Source: Photorhabdus bodei
GTDB lineage: Bacteria; Pseudomonadota; Gammaproteobacteria; Enterobacterales; Enterobacteriaceae
Assembly: GCF_003287735.1 (NCBI RefSeq)
Contig: NZ_NSCM01000023.1
Coordinates: 1 to 63,915 of the forward strand
DNA: 63,915 bases
Reading direction: 5' to 3'
Shown here: in pieces, positions 1 to 8,649 of the stretch
Numbering within the stretch: position 1 is the first letter of the stretch
How the letters are laid out: each line of letters begins with the position of its first letter
Position numbers and translations under genes: made by a program
Notes under the pieces: generated by a model
The model's input: only the letters and a program-made list of their open reading frames with translations
The model's database searches: none
Told to the model about the DNA's origin: nothing

Positions 1-1
1 A

Positions 2-109
2 CTCAAAGAGCATCGTCGCATCGCCACCCGTTATGAAAAGACAGCAAGAAATTATATCGCTATGGTGAAATTAGGTTGTATCCGCTTATTTCTTAAGGCC
101 ATAATTTAA
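2..109 (+). pseudogene. IS5-family transposase, C-terminal end (cut by window edge)
   Basis: The first 36 codons are open and end in TAA at 107-109. The peptide (LKEHRRIATRYEKTARNY followed by IAMVKLGCIRLF) matches the C-terminal tail typical of IS5-family DDE transposases. Only this tail is visible, so whether the element is intact upstream cannot be judged. It marks mobile DNA at the left edge of the accessory region. Confidence 0.7.
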
Positions 110-569
110 TTGAGGGACATAACCTAGTTGATTTTTAATTCTAAGTCAAATATTTGTTGAGGCGGTGATTCTGCTCGGATTATTACAATGGAATTTTTGA
201 TTACCGCCTCTCGAAAATAGCCTTTTTGGATTATCCTGTATCAAACTGTGGGGGAATGGATAGAGCATATGCTTCTGAACTAGAATCCTAAGCGACAAAG
301 GCCTGTAGGGATGCTACTTCATACAATAAATAAAGTAATATCGCTTAGGTGAGAGTAGACTTATTTAGTCAGCAAAGTTGCTAAGAGTTTATGATGCATT
401 TTTATGAGTGAAAAATGTTAATAATTTCCGTATGAAATATAATTATTTAACTAAAAAATGTTAATTTTAAATGGCCATTTTCAAGACTTGCGCATAGTGT
501 AATTATGAGCAAGTCTTTATTCTTTTATCCTATTTTTTGGGAGATTACTGCAATCTCAATAGGTATATC
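110..569. other. Intergenic stretch with two long-loop inverted repeats
   Basis: I see no gene here. There are two inverted repeats: GAGGCGGT at 159-166 with ACCGCCTC at 203-210, and CCTAAGCGA at 287-295 with TCGCTTAGG at 341-349. Neither is followed by a T-run. They may be ends of mobile elements or part of a folded RNA; nothing allows a firmer call. Confidence 0.4.
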
Positions 570-2140
570 CTAATCTCTAATACTGGCTGATGCTTTTTTA
601 TTACCATCAATAATTATTATAGCAGATGCTTTTTTATTGGTTTTAAGAAAGTTATTTCTAACTTGCATAACTTTTTCAAATTTCTTACCGAGTTTTCCAA
701 TATCAATTATTACATATATCCCTATGTTCGTATCATCAGCGCTTTTATATATTTCTAATTGTTTTTCGTAACCATGCACCAACGAAGGATTCGGTGAAAG
801 TTTTACTTCAACAACTATTTTTTTCTTAAATCCTTTGGATATTTTGAAGTCTACCGGCCCATTCCCTGAATCACTTTCTGGTGAGAGATCAAGATCATTC
901 GCTTTGCAATATGAATAAGCGACAGTGAAAAGAAGGCGCTGAGCTGCTTTCTCTTTACGAGGTTTACCATCTGCACTCCAAAGTTCTTTCCATATTCCTT
1001 TTTCTTCGATTAGATTCTTAAACTCATTTATACCCGTTATCTTTCAAGTTGCCTCTTTGTTGGCTGCACTCACTCACCCCGGTCACATAGTTACCTATGC
1101 TCCCGGGGATTCGCTCCCTTGCCGTCGCGATGCATCTTGAAATCCATAGGGTATATAATAGTATTAACTAGCTTAATAAAATCTTCTTCAGTGATATTAT
1201 CTTTTTTAAACTCGCTCAAGTCTAATGGGTGATCTTTTTGTATGGATTTAACTATATCTCGCCAGAAAAATTCTCCATTTTTGTCTAGCTTACTATCGTA
1301 GGGTAATTTGTCAATGTACCTAATTAACTCCAGAACTTCTTCAAATGCACTTTTACTTCTTAAAGCACTAGCCTTTGCTATATCTTTTTCAATTCTTGTC
1401 ATTGATGTCCACAAACCACCAATTTTGCTGTTAAGCTTTTCTCTTAATTCATCATTATGTCTTGCAGCTCCTCCTATCTCACTCCAATCAGTTACAATTG
1501 GAAGAGCCCTGACTATATCACTTGGAACCAATATTAGTGGGCCATCGGTAACTGGGTTTATCAGTGCTTCAATTTCAGTTTTACTATTCTTTATCTTGAA
1601 TTTTTTCGATGGTATTTTTAAATGTTGATTGACTCTGAATGTAAACTCTAAAAGGTCATGTAATATAATGTTAGTCGTCATGTCACTGATTCTATCAGGA
1701 CCAATTCCTTCTTCAAATAAAGCTAACCCCATGAAGAAATCTTTATCTTCAACACCTAAATCTATGATTTGTTTAGCAACTTTTATTGTGGACTTTATTA
1801 ACTTAACGCCCCATCCAGAACCATTTATAGAGCTGCTATAACCAAGGCATGTATAGCTCACCTCTGAGAAATTAAACTCTTTTAATGCAGCCTTCCAAGG
1901 TGGATCATTTTCCTGTTGTGAGGCATTTAAGAATTTCATTATTTTTTTAAATTTATCCTCGTAACTAATTACAGCTTTCTTATTAATTTCATAATGAATG
2001 CTATTATCAAGTAATAATGGATCAATAAATAAAGAAGTGTCAGCATTTAGTAATACATCTACTACCCCAAGTTCGTCTAGAAGATCAGGATCAATACCGG
2101 ATAAACTTGATAAGCTTACTAAGGAATTAATCTTTGCCAT
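570..2140 (-). pseudogene. PD-(D/E)XK-like protein of unknown function, split by an ERIC element
   Basis: Two minus-strand pieces, 1091-2140 and 570 to about 1031, are parts of one gene interrupted by the 127-bp repeat at 1029-1155. Removing 125 bp (the element minus a duplicated TA) joins them in the same frame as ...NTII-NEFKN..., giving a protein of about 481 residues. As it stands the frame runs into the ERIC and stops at 1091. I chose the ATG at 2138-2140 (MAKINS) because GAGGG sits just upstream; a longer frame needs a TTG start. The C-terminal third contains GNGPVDFK, about 14 residues, then VVEVKL, a D...ExK pattern typical of PD-(D/E)XK nucleases or nuclease-fold DNA-binding proteins. 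The N-terminal part is not recognised. Its place beside retron and SIR2-HerA genes suggests, but does not show, a defence role. Confidence 0.65.
1029..1155. repeat. ERIC element, copy 1 (inside a gene)
   Basis: A 127-bp element with ends TATACCC and GGGTATA, containing the ERIC core blocks (TGCTCCCGGGGATTC and a CACCCCGGTCAC block). It matches the other three copies in this window. The TA at both ends is consistent with a TA target duplication. It interrupts the gene at 570-2140. Confidence 0.9.
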
Positions 2141-2559
2141 ATCGCCCTCATTGGACACATTTAATTGCAAAGCATAATAATTAAAAATGCAATTAATTAT
2201 TATATAATAATAGAGTCACCATTTAAACCTATTCTAACTCTGTGTGTTAGTGTAACATTTATCAGTTGTTAATGGATATTACAACGATATATCAATGTAC
2301 TTGTGAGTCCAGTCATTAGAATTATTATAGTTATACGTAGATAGAAAGTGGTCAAATTGGTGGTCTGTTTTTATTTTAAATAATTTAAATACAATGAATT
2401 ACAATTTTTTAGCGAGTCCAGCCTTCGCGTCCACAAACTTCCGTAACTACCTGAAAAAAAATTACTTAGTTTTTGAGTCTATAATTGTCCATTTGTATCC
2501 GTTGACATCCATGATATTTGGGGGGCAGTTCTTTTCGATAATGAGTTGACCCCCAAATT
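2141..2559. other. Intergenic region upstream of the integrase remnant
   Basis: No gene is seen. It contains the candidate attachment-site remnant at 2413-2427 and, just before the integrase start, the inverted repeat TTTGGGGG at 2517-2524 with CCCCCAAA at 2550-2557. Similar G-run/C-run repeats are common directly upstream of P4-type integrase genes and may be an operator or arm site. Confidence 0.4.
2413..2427. other. Candidate left attachment-site remnant (leuX-like core)
   Basis: CGAGTCCAGCCTTCG matches the 3' end of tRNA-Leu leuX (CGAGTCCGGCCTTCG, the P4 phage attachment core) at 14 of 15 positions. It lies about 130 bp upstream of a P4-family integrase remnant, the expected place for a left junction. 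No tRNA gene body is attached. A related copy lies at 26436-26452. The leuX match is recalled, not searched. Confidence 0.45.
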
Positions 2560-3610
2560 ATGCCTTTAACAGACATGGAAGCTCGTGTGGCAAAGCCCTG
2601 TGAAAAAGAATACAAACTTTACTGATGTACAAGGTTTGTATCTGCTCATTAAACCCAGTGGCTCAAAACGCTGGTATCTGAAATATCGGTTTGCGGGTAA
2701 AGAAAACCGGATTGCTTTAGGGGCATATCCTCAAGTAACACTAGGGAAAGCTAGAGAGCAACGCGATAGTATTAAGATAATTATCCGCAATGGCATCAGT
2801 CACAGTAAAAAAAGAGAAGTAGAAAAACAAGAAGCGATTGCCGAAACCTTAACGTTTGAAAAAGTGGCTAGAGATTGGCACAGTAGTAATAAGCAGTGGT
2901 CGATTGGAACTCGCTTCCAGACAACAACAAAGGATTACTGCTATTATGCTCTATGCGGTACAAAATGGCTTGATCGCTCGCAACCCTGCTCAAGATCTCA
3001 AAGGTGCGTTGGCGACACGTAAATCAACTCATCGTCCTGCTCTTCCTCTTGAAAGATTACCCGATTTTCTTACTCGTCTTGAACACTATAAAGGACGACA
3101 CTTAACTATTTTGGCTGTCCGACTGACTCTATATATATTTATTCGTTCCAGTGAACTCCGCTTTGCACGCTGGAGAGAAGTTGATCTGGAAAAGCACTTT
3201 GGACAATTCCAGCAGAAAGAGAGCCTATTGATGGTGTTAAACATTCTCATAGAGGTTCGAAGATGCGAACGGTACATCTTGTACCTTTATCCCACCAAGC
3301 TCTTGAATTACTGAAACAGATAAAAAAATTATCTGGAGATAATGAGTTAATCTTTCCGGGCGATCATAATCCAAATAAGCCAATGAGTGAGAACACAATA
3401 AATGCTGCTTTAAGGACAATAGGTTATGACACTAAAACGGAAGTTTGTGGGCATGGTTTTAGAGCGATGGCTTGTAGTGCTTTGGTTGAATCAGGATTAT
3501 GGTCAAAAGATGCAGTTGAGCGACAGATGAGAGCAACTCTCCTTCATCCTTCTGAAATACTCAAGTGCGGTGTTATTGTCGGTGTAAATGCAGCGACAAC
3601 ATACAGTTAA
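2560..3610 (+). pseudogene. P4-family tyrosine integrase, frameshifted and truncated
   Basis: The reading starts at ATG 2560 (MPLTDMEARVAKP), the usual opening of DUF4102/P4-type integrases. It shifts frame near 2615, where an extra T seems present, continues as YLLIKPSGSKRWYLKYRF, then shifts again near 2900 and near 3230. The catalytic arginine region (SSELRFARWREVD) and the H-x-x-R box (GHGFRAMA) can be read in successive frames. The end after VERQM departs from the family and the catalytic tyrosine region is gone, so the protein is dead. This integrase probably brought in the neighbouring island. Confidence 0.85.
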
Positions 3611-3667
3611 CACATTGAATCGCATGATTAGGACAAAGTTGTTAAGTGTGGCTGAGTGAGATAAGCT

Positions 3668-3820
3668 TGAAAAACTCTTTAGCGTTGGACGTCTTACGTC
3701 TAGTCGGGTGATTAGCCAGACTCTAACTTATTGAACGCATTAAGGGTTGCGAAAGTGTCGCAACCTGAACTCGTTCCTCCTTCAGGTTGCGACACTTTCG
3801 CTTCCTCCAGTAAAGAGCCG
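3668..3820 (+). ncRNA. Retron msr-msd RNA
   Basis: The retron RNA is bounded by short complementary arms: a1 CTCTTTA at 3675-3681 and a2 TAAAGAG at 3811-3817. Directly after a1 is TTTAGCG with the expected branching guanosine, followed by short msr hairpins. The msd part forms a perfect 21-bp hairpin, 3749-3769 with 3781-3801, around an 11-nt loop. This layout and the adjoining reverse transcriptase fit a type I-A retron of the Ec78 (Eco7) kind. The exact 5' end and the cDNA ends are not determined. Confidence 0.85.
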
Positions 3821-3851
3821 AGCCCGGCAGAACCCACTCGCCGGGCTTTTT
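3821..3851 (+). terminator. Rho-independent terminator between retron RNA and RT gene
   Basis: AGCCCGGC (3821-3828) and GCCGGGCT (3840-3847) form a perfect 8-bp stem with an 11-nt loop, running into five Ts (3847-3851). It starts four bases after the a2 arm and ends 12 bases before the RT start codon. It probably ends most transcripts after the msr-msd, so the protein genes depend on readthrough or another promoter. Confidence 0.75.
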
Positions 3852-3863
3852 ACAGGTAAAGTT

Positions 3864-4799
3864 ATGTCGGTTATTAGTGGATTAGCTACGTTATTACACC
3901 AGAGTGAATCGGATGTAAGGTTGTTTCTGGAAAATGCCCCGAGAAAGTACAAAGTTTACAGAATTCCCAAGCGTACCACTGGGTTCAGGATAATCGCGCA
4001 ACCAGCCAAGAGGCTGAAAGAGTTTCAGCGTGCATTTATGCAACTCTATCTCTTCCCTGTGCATGAATCATCCATGGCATACAGGAAAGGAAAGAGCATA
4101 CGTGATAATGCTTCCGCGCACGCGAACAACCAGTACCTTTTAAAAACTGATCTTGAAGATTTTTTTAATTCAATCACCCCAGCGATTTTTTGGCGGTGCA
4201 TTGAAATGTCTTCAGAACAGGCTCCTCAATTCTTAACCCAAGATAAGCCCTATGTTGAGCGCATTCTTTTCTGGCAACCTGTAAAGCGTAGCAAGAGCAG
4301 GTTGATGTTGAGTGTCGGCGCACCGTCATCGCCAGCAATATCAAACTTCTGTCTTTATGAATTTGATCGTCAGATGAACGAGGAATGCCAAAATTTGGGT
4401 ATAACGTACACGCGTTATGCTGATGATTTGACATTTTCATGCAACATACAAGATTTATTGAGAACGGTTCCGGCAATTATTGAAGCGTTGTTAAATAAAT
4501 TATTTAAAAATGCGTTGAGGATGAACCACGGTAAAACAGTTTTTTCTTCAAAGGCTCATAACCGTCATGTGACGGGTATCACGCTCAACAACGAAGGGAA
4601 ACTCTCTTTAGGGCGTGAGAGGAAAAGATTTATTAAACACCTGATTAATCAGTATAAGTATGGATTACTAGATGACGCAGATAAGGCTTACCTGATCGGA
4701 TTATTGGCATTTGCGAGTCATATTGAGCCTGAGTTCATTACCCGAATGAATGAAAAGTATTCTAATGAATTAATTGAACGTATTAGGAGACAGAGATGA
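3864..4799 (+). CDS. Retron reverse transcriptase
   Basis: It reverse-transcribes the adjacent msr-msd RNA into branched msDNA. Retron features are visible: the NASAH box near residue 91, the YADD catalytic motif near residue 184 (RYADDLTFS), and the VTG motif near residue 234 in the X/Y/Z region. I start at ATG 3864 ([11 protein letters not shown]), giving 311 aa, the usual size for this family. The frame is open back to 3747, but that longer start would lie in the msd hairpin. The last four bases overlap the ATPase gene (ATGA), so RT, PtuA and PtuB are translationally coupled. Known type I-A retrons act as antiphage systems in which the RT-msDNA complex restrains the ATPase-nuclease effector. 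Confidence 0.92.
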   Translation: MSVISGLATLLHQSESDVRLFLENAPRKYKVYRIPKRTTGFRIIAQPAKRLKEFQRAFMQLYLFPVHESSMAYRKGKSIRDNASAHANNQYLLKTDLEDFFNSITPAIFWRCIEMSSEQAPQFLTQDKPYVERILFWQPVKRSKSRLMLSVGAPSSPAISNFCLYEFDRQMNEECQNLGITYTRYADDLTFSCNIQDLLRTVPAIIEALLNKLFKNALRMNHGKTVFSSKAHNRHVTGITLNNEGKLSLGRERKRFIKHLINQYKYGLLDDADKAYLIGLLAFASHIEPEFITRMNEKYSNELIERIRRQR

Positions 4800-6457
4800 C
4801 CAAACAACTAGAACGAAAAGCAAAAGGTGGGAGTTTACTGTCAGCATTCGAACTTTATCAGCGCAACGTAAGCAACGATCTCCCCGAGGATAATAAAAAT
4901 ACAGACGAATGGTTTGAGCTTTGCTGGAAGTATCTTCAAAATGGTTACATCGATGAATCAGATAGATTTCATCCTGATAATGCATTATATCTTCGCAGCT
5001 TGTCATTAAGAGATTTTCGTCGATTTTCACATCTGGAAGTGAACTTTGAAGAAGACCTCACGATTATCATAGGAAACAATGGTAAGGGAAAAACCAGCAT
5101 TCTTTCTGCTATTACCAAAACGTTAAGTTGGTTTAGTGCAAATATTCTCAAAGAAGATGGCAGTGGCCAAAGGTTGAGTGAACTGACTGATATCAAGAAT
5201 GATTCTGAGAATAAATATGCCGATGTCAGTAGTAATTTTTACTTTGGAAGGGGTCTTAAAAGTTTATCACTTAGGCTATCCAGATCGGCCCCTGGCACTG
5301 CGGAGCGAAGGGATAGCATTATCAAGCCTGCTAAAGAGCTATCTGATGTATGGCGTGTGATTAATGAGAATAAGACGATAAATTTACCTACATTTGCATT
5401 TTACTCTGTAGAGAGGTCGCACCCCTTTAATAAATCTCAAAAAGACAGTGGGGAAAGAAGGGAAGAGCGGTTTGATGCGTATAATCATGCTCTCACAGGC
5501 GCAGGCCGTTTCGACCATTTTATCGAATGGTTTGTCTATCTGCATAAAAGAACGGTTTCAGAGGTTTCATCGTCTATTGAAATGCTGGAACAACAAGTGC
5601 GTGACCTACAGAAGTCCGTTGATAATGGGATGGTTTCGGTAAAACCGCTGCTTGAGGATATGAAAGATAAACTCGTCGCGACTATATCAAAGCATAATGC
5701 ATCCATAGAAAATCAGATGCTGCCAGAATCAGCTCAAAGGAAAATTGTCGAGGAAGCGATTACCACTGTAGTTCCCAGTATCAGTCGGATTTGGGTTGAA
5801 ACGGCAACCGGCGTTGACGTTGTAAAGGTCACTAATGACAGCCAGGATGTGACAATTGAGCAACTTTCAGACGGGCAACGTGTGTTTTTAGGGTTAGTTG
5901 CTGACCTTGCGCGGCGCATGGTGATGCTCAACCCTCTTTTGAGAAATCCGCTTGAAGGACGGGGCATTGTATTAATTGATGAAATTGAACTCCATCTTCA
6001 TCCAAAGTGGCAGCAAGATGTAATAACAAACTTGCGTAACGTGTTCCCGAACATCCAATTTATCATTACCACACATAGTCCTATCGTGCTCTCGACTACT
6101 GAAAAGCGATGCATTCGTGAATTTGCAGAGAATAATGATGATAGTGGTGCGCAATTCTTACAGCCCCCGCTGATGCAAACTAAAGGCAGTGAACATGCTG
6201 AAATTCTTGAACAAGTGATGAAAGTCTTTTCTACGCCGCCAAATATTAAAGAGTCTCATTGGGTGAGTGACTTCGAAAGATCACTGGTTGGCAAGGATGA
6301 GGAGCTCAGTGAGCAATCTCATGATCTATACGAAAAAATCAAAGGGCATTTTGGTCCAAGCAGCCCGGAATTAAAGAAAGCTAATAGTCTCATCCGTATT
6401 CACAGAATGAAGAACAGAATCAATAAGATAAAATCGGAGAAGGACAAGCAAGGATGA
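4796..6457 (+). CDS. ptuA: PtuA-like ATPase of the retron effector
   Basis: A 553-aa ABC/SMC-type ATPase of the Septu PtuA class. Visible motifs are the N-terminal RDFRRF segment, Walker [10 protein letters not shown] (about residues 98-106), the signature [12 protein letters not shown] (about 357-368), Walker [15 protein letters not shown] (about 391-404) and the switch histidine in ITTHSP. A charged, probably helical middle region (about 255-320) separates the ATPase halves. It overlaps the RT stop and the ptuB start by four bases each. In type I-A retrons such as Ec78, PtuA and PtuB form the toxic effector that is released when msDNA is altered by phage. Whether this copy is active is unknown; no key motif is missing. 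Confidence 0.9.
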   Translation: MTKQLERKAKGGSLLSAFELYQRNVSNDLPEDNKNTDEWFELCWKYLQNGYIDESDRFHPDNALYLRSLSLRDFRRFSHLEVNFEEDLTIIIGNNGKGKTSILSAITKTLSWFSANILKEDGSGQRLSELTDIKNDSENKYADVSSNFYFGRGLKSLSLRLSRSAPGTAERRDSIIKPAKELSDVWRVINENKTINLPTFAFYSVERSHPFNKSQKDSGERREERFDAYNHALTGAGRFDHFIEWFVYLHKRTVSEVSSSIEMLEQQVRDLQKSVDNGMVSVKPLLEDMKDKLVATISKHNASIENQMLPESAQRKIVEEAITTVVPSISRIWVETATGVDVVKVTNDSQDVTIEQLSDGQRVFLGLVADLARRMVMLNPLLRNPLEGRGIVLIDEIELHLHPKWQQDVITNLRNVFPNIQFIITTHSPIVLSTTEKRCIREFAENNDDSGAQFLQPPLMQTKGSEHAEILEQVMKVFSTPPNIKESHWVSDFERSLVGKDEELSEQSHDLYEKIKGHFGPSSPELKKANSLIRIHRMKNRINKIKSEKDKQG

Positions 6458-7104
6458 AAGAATTAATTCGTCCGGAAAGGCCGGAAATCTTGCAACATTA
6501 CATTGCGGGCCAAAATGCCTGGATGGATGTAGATCAAGGGGCGATTTGGCTTCGATTGGAGGAAATGCAAGGCGAATTTTGTGCATACTGTGAGTGTCGG
6601 TTGATTCGTAAGCATATCGAGCATTTCAGACCTCGGGATAAGTTTCCAGCCAAGGCTTTTGATTGGCATAACCTGTTTGGTTCCTGTGGCGACAGCTCAA
6701 AATCAGGTGGTTGGAAACGGTGTGGGATATACAAAGATAATGGTGCAGGGTCGTATGATGCGAATGATCTTATCAAACCTGATGAAGATAACCCTGACGA
6801 CTTTTTGCTATTCCTGACTTCAGGTATGGTCGTTCCCGTTGACGGACTTACCGGTTTAGCACTGAAAAAGGCTGAAGAAACCATTCGTGTTTTTAATTTG
6901 AACGGTGACTCAAGATTGGTCGGTAGCAGAAAGACAGCATTGAAAAATGTCATATTAGAAGTTGAGGAGCTTTACGCAGCATATGATGAACTCGGCGAGG
7001 ATGATTGGACCAAAATGCTCGATATGGAATTAGAGAATATCGAAGGAGAGGAGTTCAGTACTGCTTTGAAACATGCTTGGCGATACAACAAAGAATATGT
7101 ATGA
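6454..7104 (+). CDS. ptuB: PtuB-like HNH nuclease of the retron effector
   Basis: A 216-aa HNH-type endonuclease. The fold is shown by FCAYCECR (zinc or structural cysteines, about residues 31-38), the IEHFRPRD block with the catalytic histidine (about 47-54), and [10 protein letters not shown] (about 63-72). The C-terminal half is helical and acidic with no motif I recognise. It overlaps ptuA by four bases (ATGA) and is the last gene of the retron operon, followed by a terminator. In this family the PtuA-PtuB complex cuts nucleic acid, with reported tRNA or DNA targets depending on the system; the target here cannot be read from the sequence. Confidence 0.88.
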   Translation: MKELIRPERPEILQHYIAGQNAWMDVDQGAIWLRLEEMQGEFCAYCECRLIRKHIEHFRPRDKFPAKAFDWHNLFGSCGDSSKSGGWKRCGIYKDNGAGSYDANDLIKPDEDNPDDFLLFLTSGMVVPVDGLTGLALKKAEETIRVFNLNGDSRLVGSRKTALKNVILEVEELYAAYDELGEDDWTKMLDMELENIEGEEFSTALKHAWRYNKEYV

Positions 7105-7133
7105 AAATGGGTATACCCGTTACAGATTATTGA

Positions 7134-7167
7134 CAAAGTGCTGATTTTTTATCCGGCACTTTGTTTT
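7134..7167 (+). terminator. Terminator after the retron operon
   Basis: CAAAGTGC (7134-7141) pairs with GCACTTTG (7156-7163), followed by TTTTAATT. It lies 30 bases after the ptuB stop. Just upstream, GGGTATACCCGTTA at 7110-7123 resembles an ERIC end, but no element body is attached. Confidence 0.7.
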
Positions 7168-7319
7168 AATTAAGTTCCGTTCACCAAACAGAGCTTGCCG
7201 CCATGTTAAGAACATCGCCTCCCCAAACTTTCCCACTAGAAACGCTCTCGCCTGACGAGCTGATTTAAATTGTATTTTTTGTCAATGGCGAGGATTTAAA
7301 ATCCTCGTAAATAATTACA

Positions 7320-8504
7320 TTAAGATATTTTAGACGGTATGATATTAAATTCTTTCAACTCTTTTTTTAGGAACGGATGACAAATTTTTGCTTTTTTTCT
7401 CAGCTCTAAATTTAGTTTCTCATCATAACTTCTATCAGCAGGGATGAATCGCAGGCTATTTTTATAAGCTTCCAATACATCAACTGGGCATACTAATTTT
7501 ATATCACCGAATGCGTACAAAGTTACTCCATCAATCAGGAAGAATCCATTTTTCTCTAGGGCCCTTACGTTCCATTTTTTATTATTAAAAACTTCTAATG
7601 GATAGTTGTCTTCATTAATGAGATATGAATGTTCGTTATAATCACTAATGCCGGAAATTTTCATGGTTGCATTTACAATGAAAACGGGAATGGAGGTTAT
7701 TATCCATGACAATGAAAATAAAGAAAAAATAACTGCATATCCTGTTATGTATACATTTTTTACAATTCCTTCGGATTTATCGCGACTTAGATAAACGGAA
7801 CCAGGTATAAGAGAAAAAATAACAGTGATTAGAGATGTTGCTACAACGTATAACATCAGCACATTATCGCTTACTTCTCCTTTATTAGGTATTTTATTTA
7901 TAATAAGAGATAATGGATATGAGTAGAAGAGGGTCATAAGAAAAATGGAAGCAGGTATAATAATGTGAAATAAACATGAAAGTTTAATTCTTGTGCGTTT
8001 GTTTTTATATTGCAGTACGTCTGAAATTAGGTTTCTATTAATTAAATAAGAAACTAGCATGCTGGAACTCAAAACAAAGAACACTGAAATTATAATAATA
8101 GTTGCTTCCATGTATTCAAATTTATCGGCCAGCCATGCTGAGAAAAGGAAAATACCAACCGCAAGTAAAGATATGATAAATGCAATTGTAACGAAATTTC
8201 CTCTTATTTTTTTATAGTTATGAAATTGATTACTTTCTTTCTTAATAATAGAGATGAGTAAAATTGATGGTATAAACATAAAAATCGAAGTAAGTACTAT
8301 GCTGAATAAAAAAGTTGATGCAATGACGATGAAAAGATCTTTAAATGTTACGGAGCTAATAAATATATCTAATCGGCCTAACCGGTTAAGATAAAACCAA
8401 ATAACAAACAACGCAATGAACCCCATGAACCCCATGATGGCTGTAGGTCTAATAACTCGTTTGACTAAATTTATTACTTCATTACCTATGTCGTTGTTGT
8501 CCAT
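7320..8504 (-). CDS. Multi-pass membrane protein of unknown function, next to SIR2-HerA
   Basis: I do not recognise the family. The protein (about 394 aa from ATG 8504, chosen for the AAGGA 10 bases upstream; a GTG start at 8552 is possible) has about seven or eight hydrophobic segments between residues 18 and 290, including two ending in runs of I, V and L. A soluble C-terminal domain of about 110 residues follows. It lies on the same strand 145 bp downstream of the HerA gene. The spacer and separate ribosome site leave open whether it belongs to that operon. Base composition is as AT-rich as its neighbours. It could be a defence partner or a bystander. Confidence 0.75.
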   Translation of the reverse strand: MDNNDIGNEVINLVKRVIRPTAIMGFMGFIALFVIWFYLNRLGRLDIFISSVTFKDLFIVIASTFLFSIVLTSIFMFIPSILLISIIKKESNQFHNYKKIRGNFVTIAFIISLLAVGIFLFSAWLADKFEYMEATIIIISVFFVLSSSMLVSYLINRNLISDVLQYKNKRTRIKLSCLFHIIIPASIFLMTLFYSYPLSLIINKIPNKGEVSDNVLMLYVVATSLITVIFSLIPGSVYLSRDKSEGIVKNVYITGYAVIFSLFSLSWIITSIPVFIVNATMKISGISDYNEHSYLINEDNYPLEVFNNKKWNVRALEKNGFFLIDGVTLYAFGDIKLVCPVDVLEAYKNSLRFIPADRSYDEKLNLELRKKAKICHPFLKKELKEFNIIPSKIS

Positions 8505-8649
8505 CTTGCATATCCTTCTAGTTAAATAAATAGTAAGTTTTATGGTGGTCACTCAGCTACCACATGGTTGTAGTTGAGAGAAATAGATGTGTAAAATATG
8601 ATTAGACTCTCAATTTTCCTACGGCACGAGTAACACCGAAGAAAGTTTA

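Noticed and set aside
3747..3863. Extended RT start
   Set aside because: It would translate the msd hairpin and the terminator; see the retron findings.
7110..7123. ERIC-like end GGGTATACCCGTTA after ptuB
   Set aside because: Only about 11-14 bases match an ERIC terminus and no element body follows, so it is not counted as a fifth copy.
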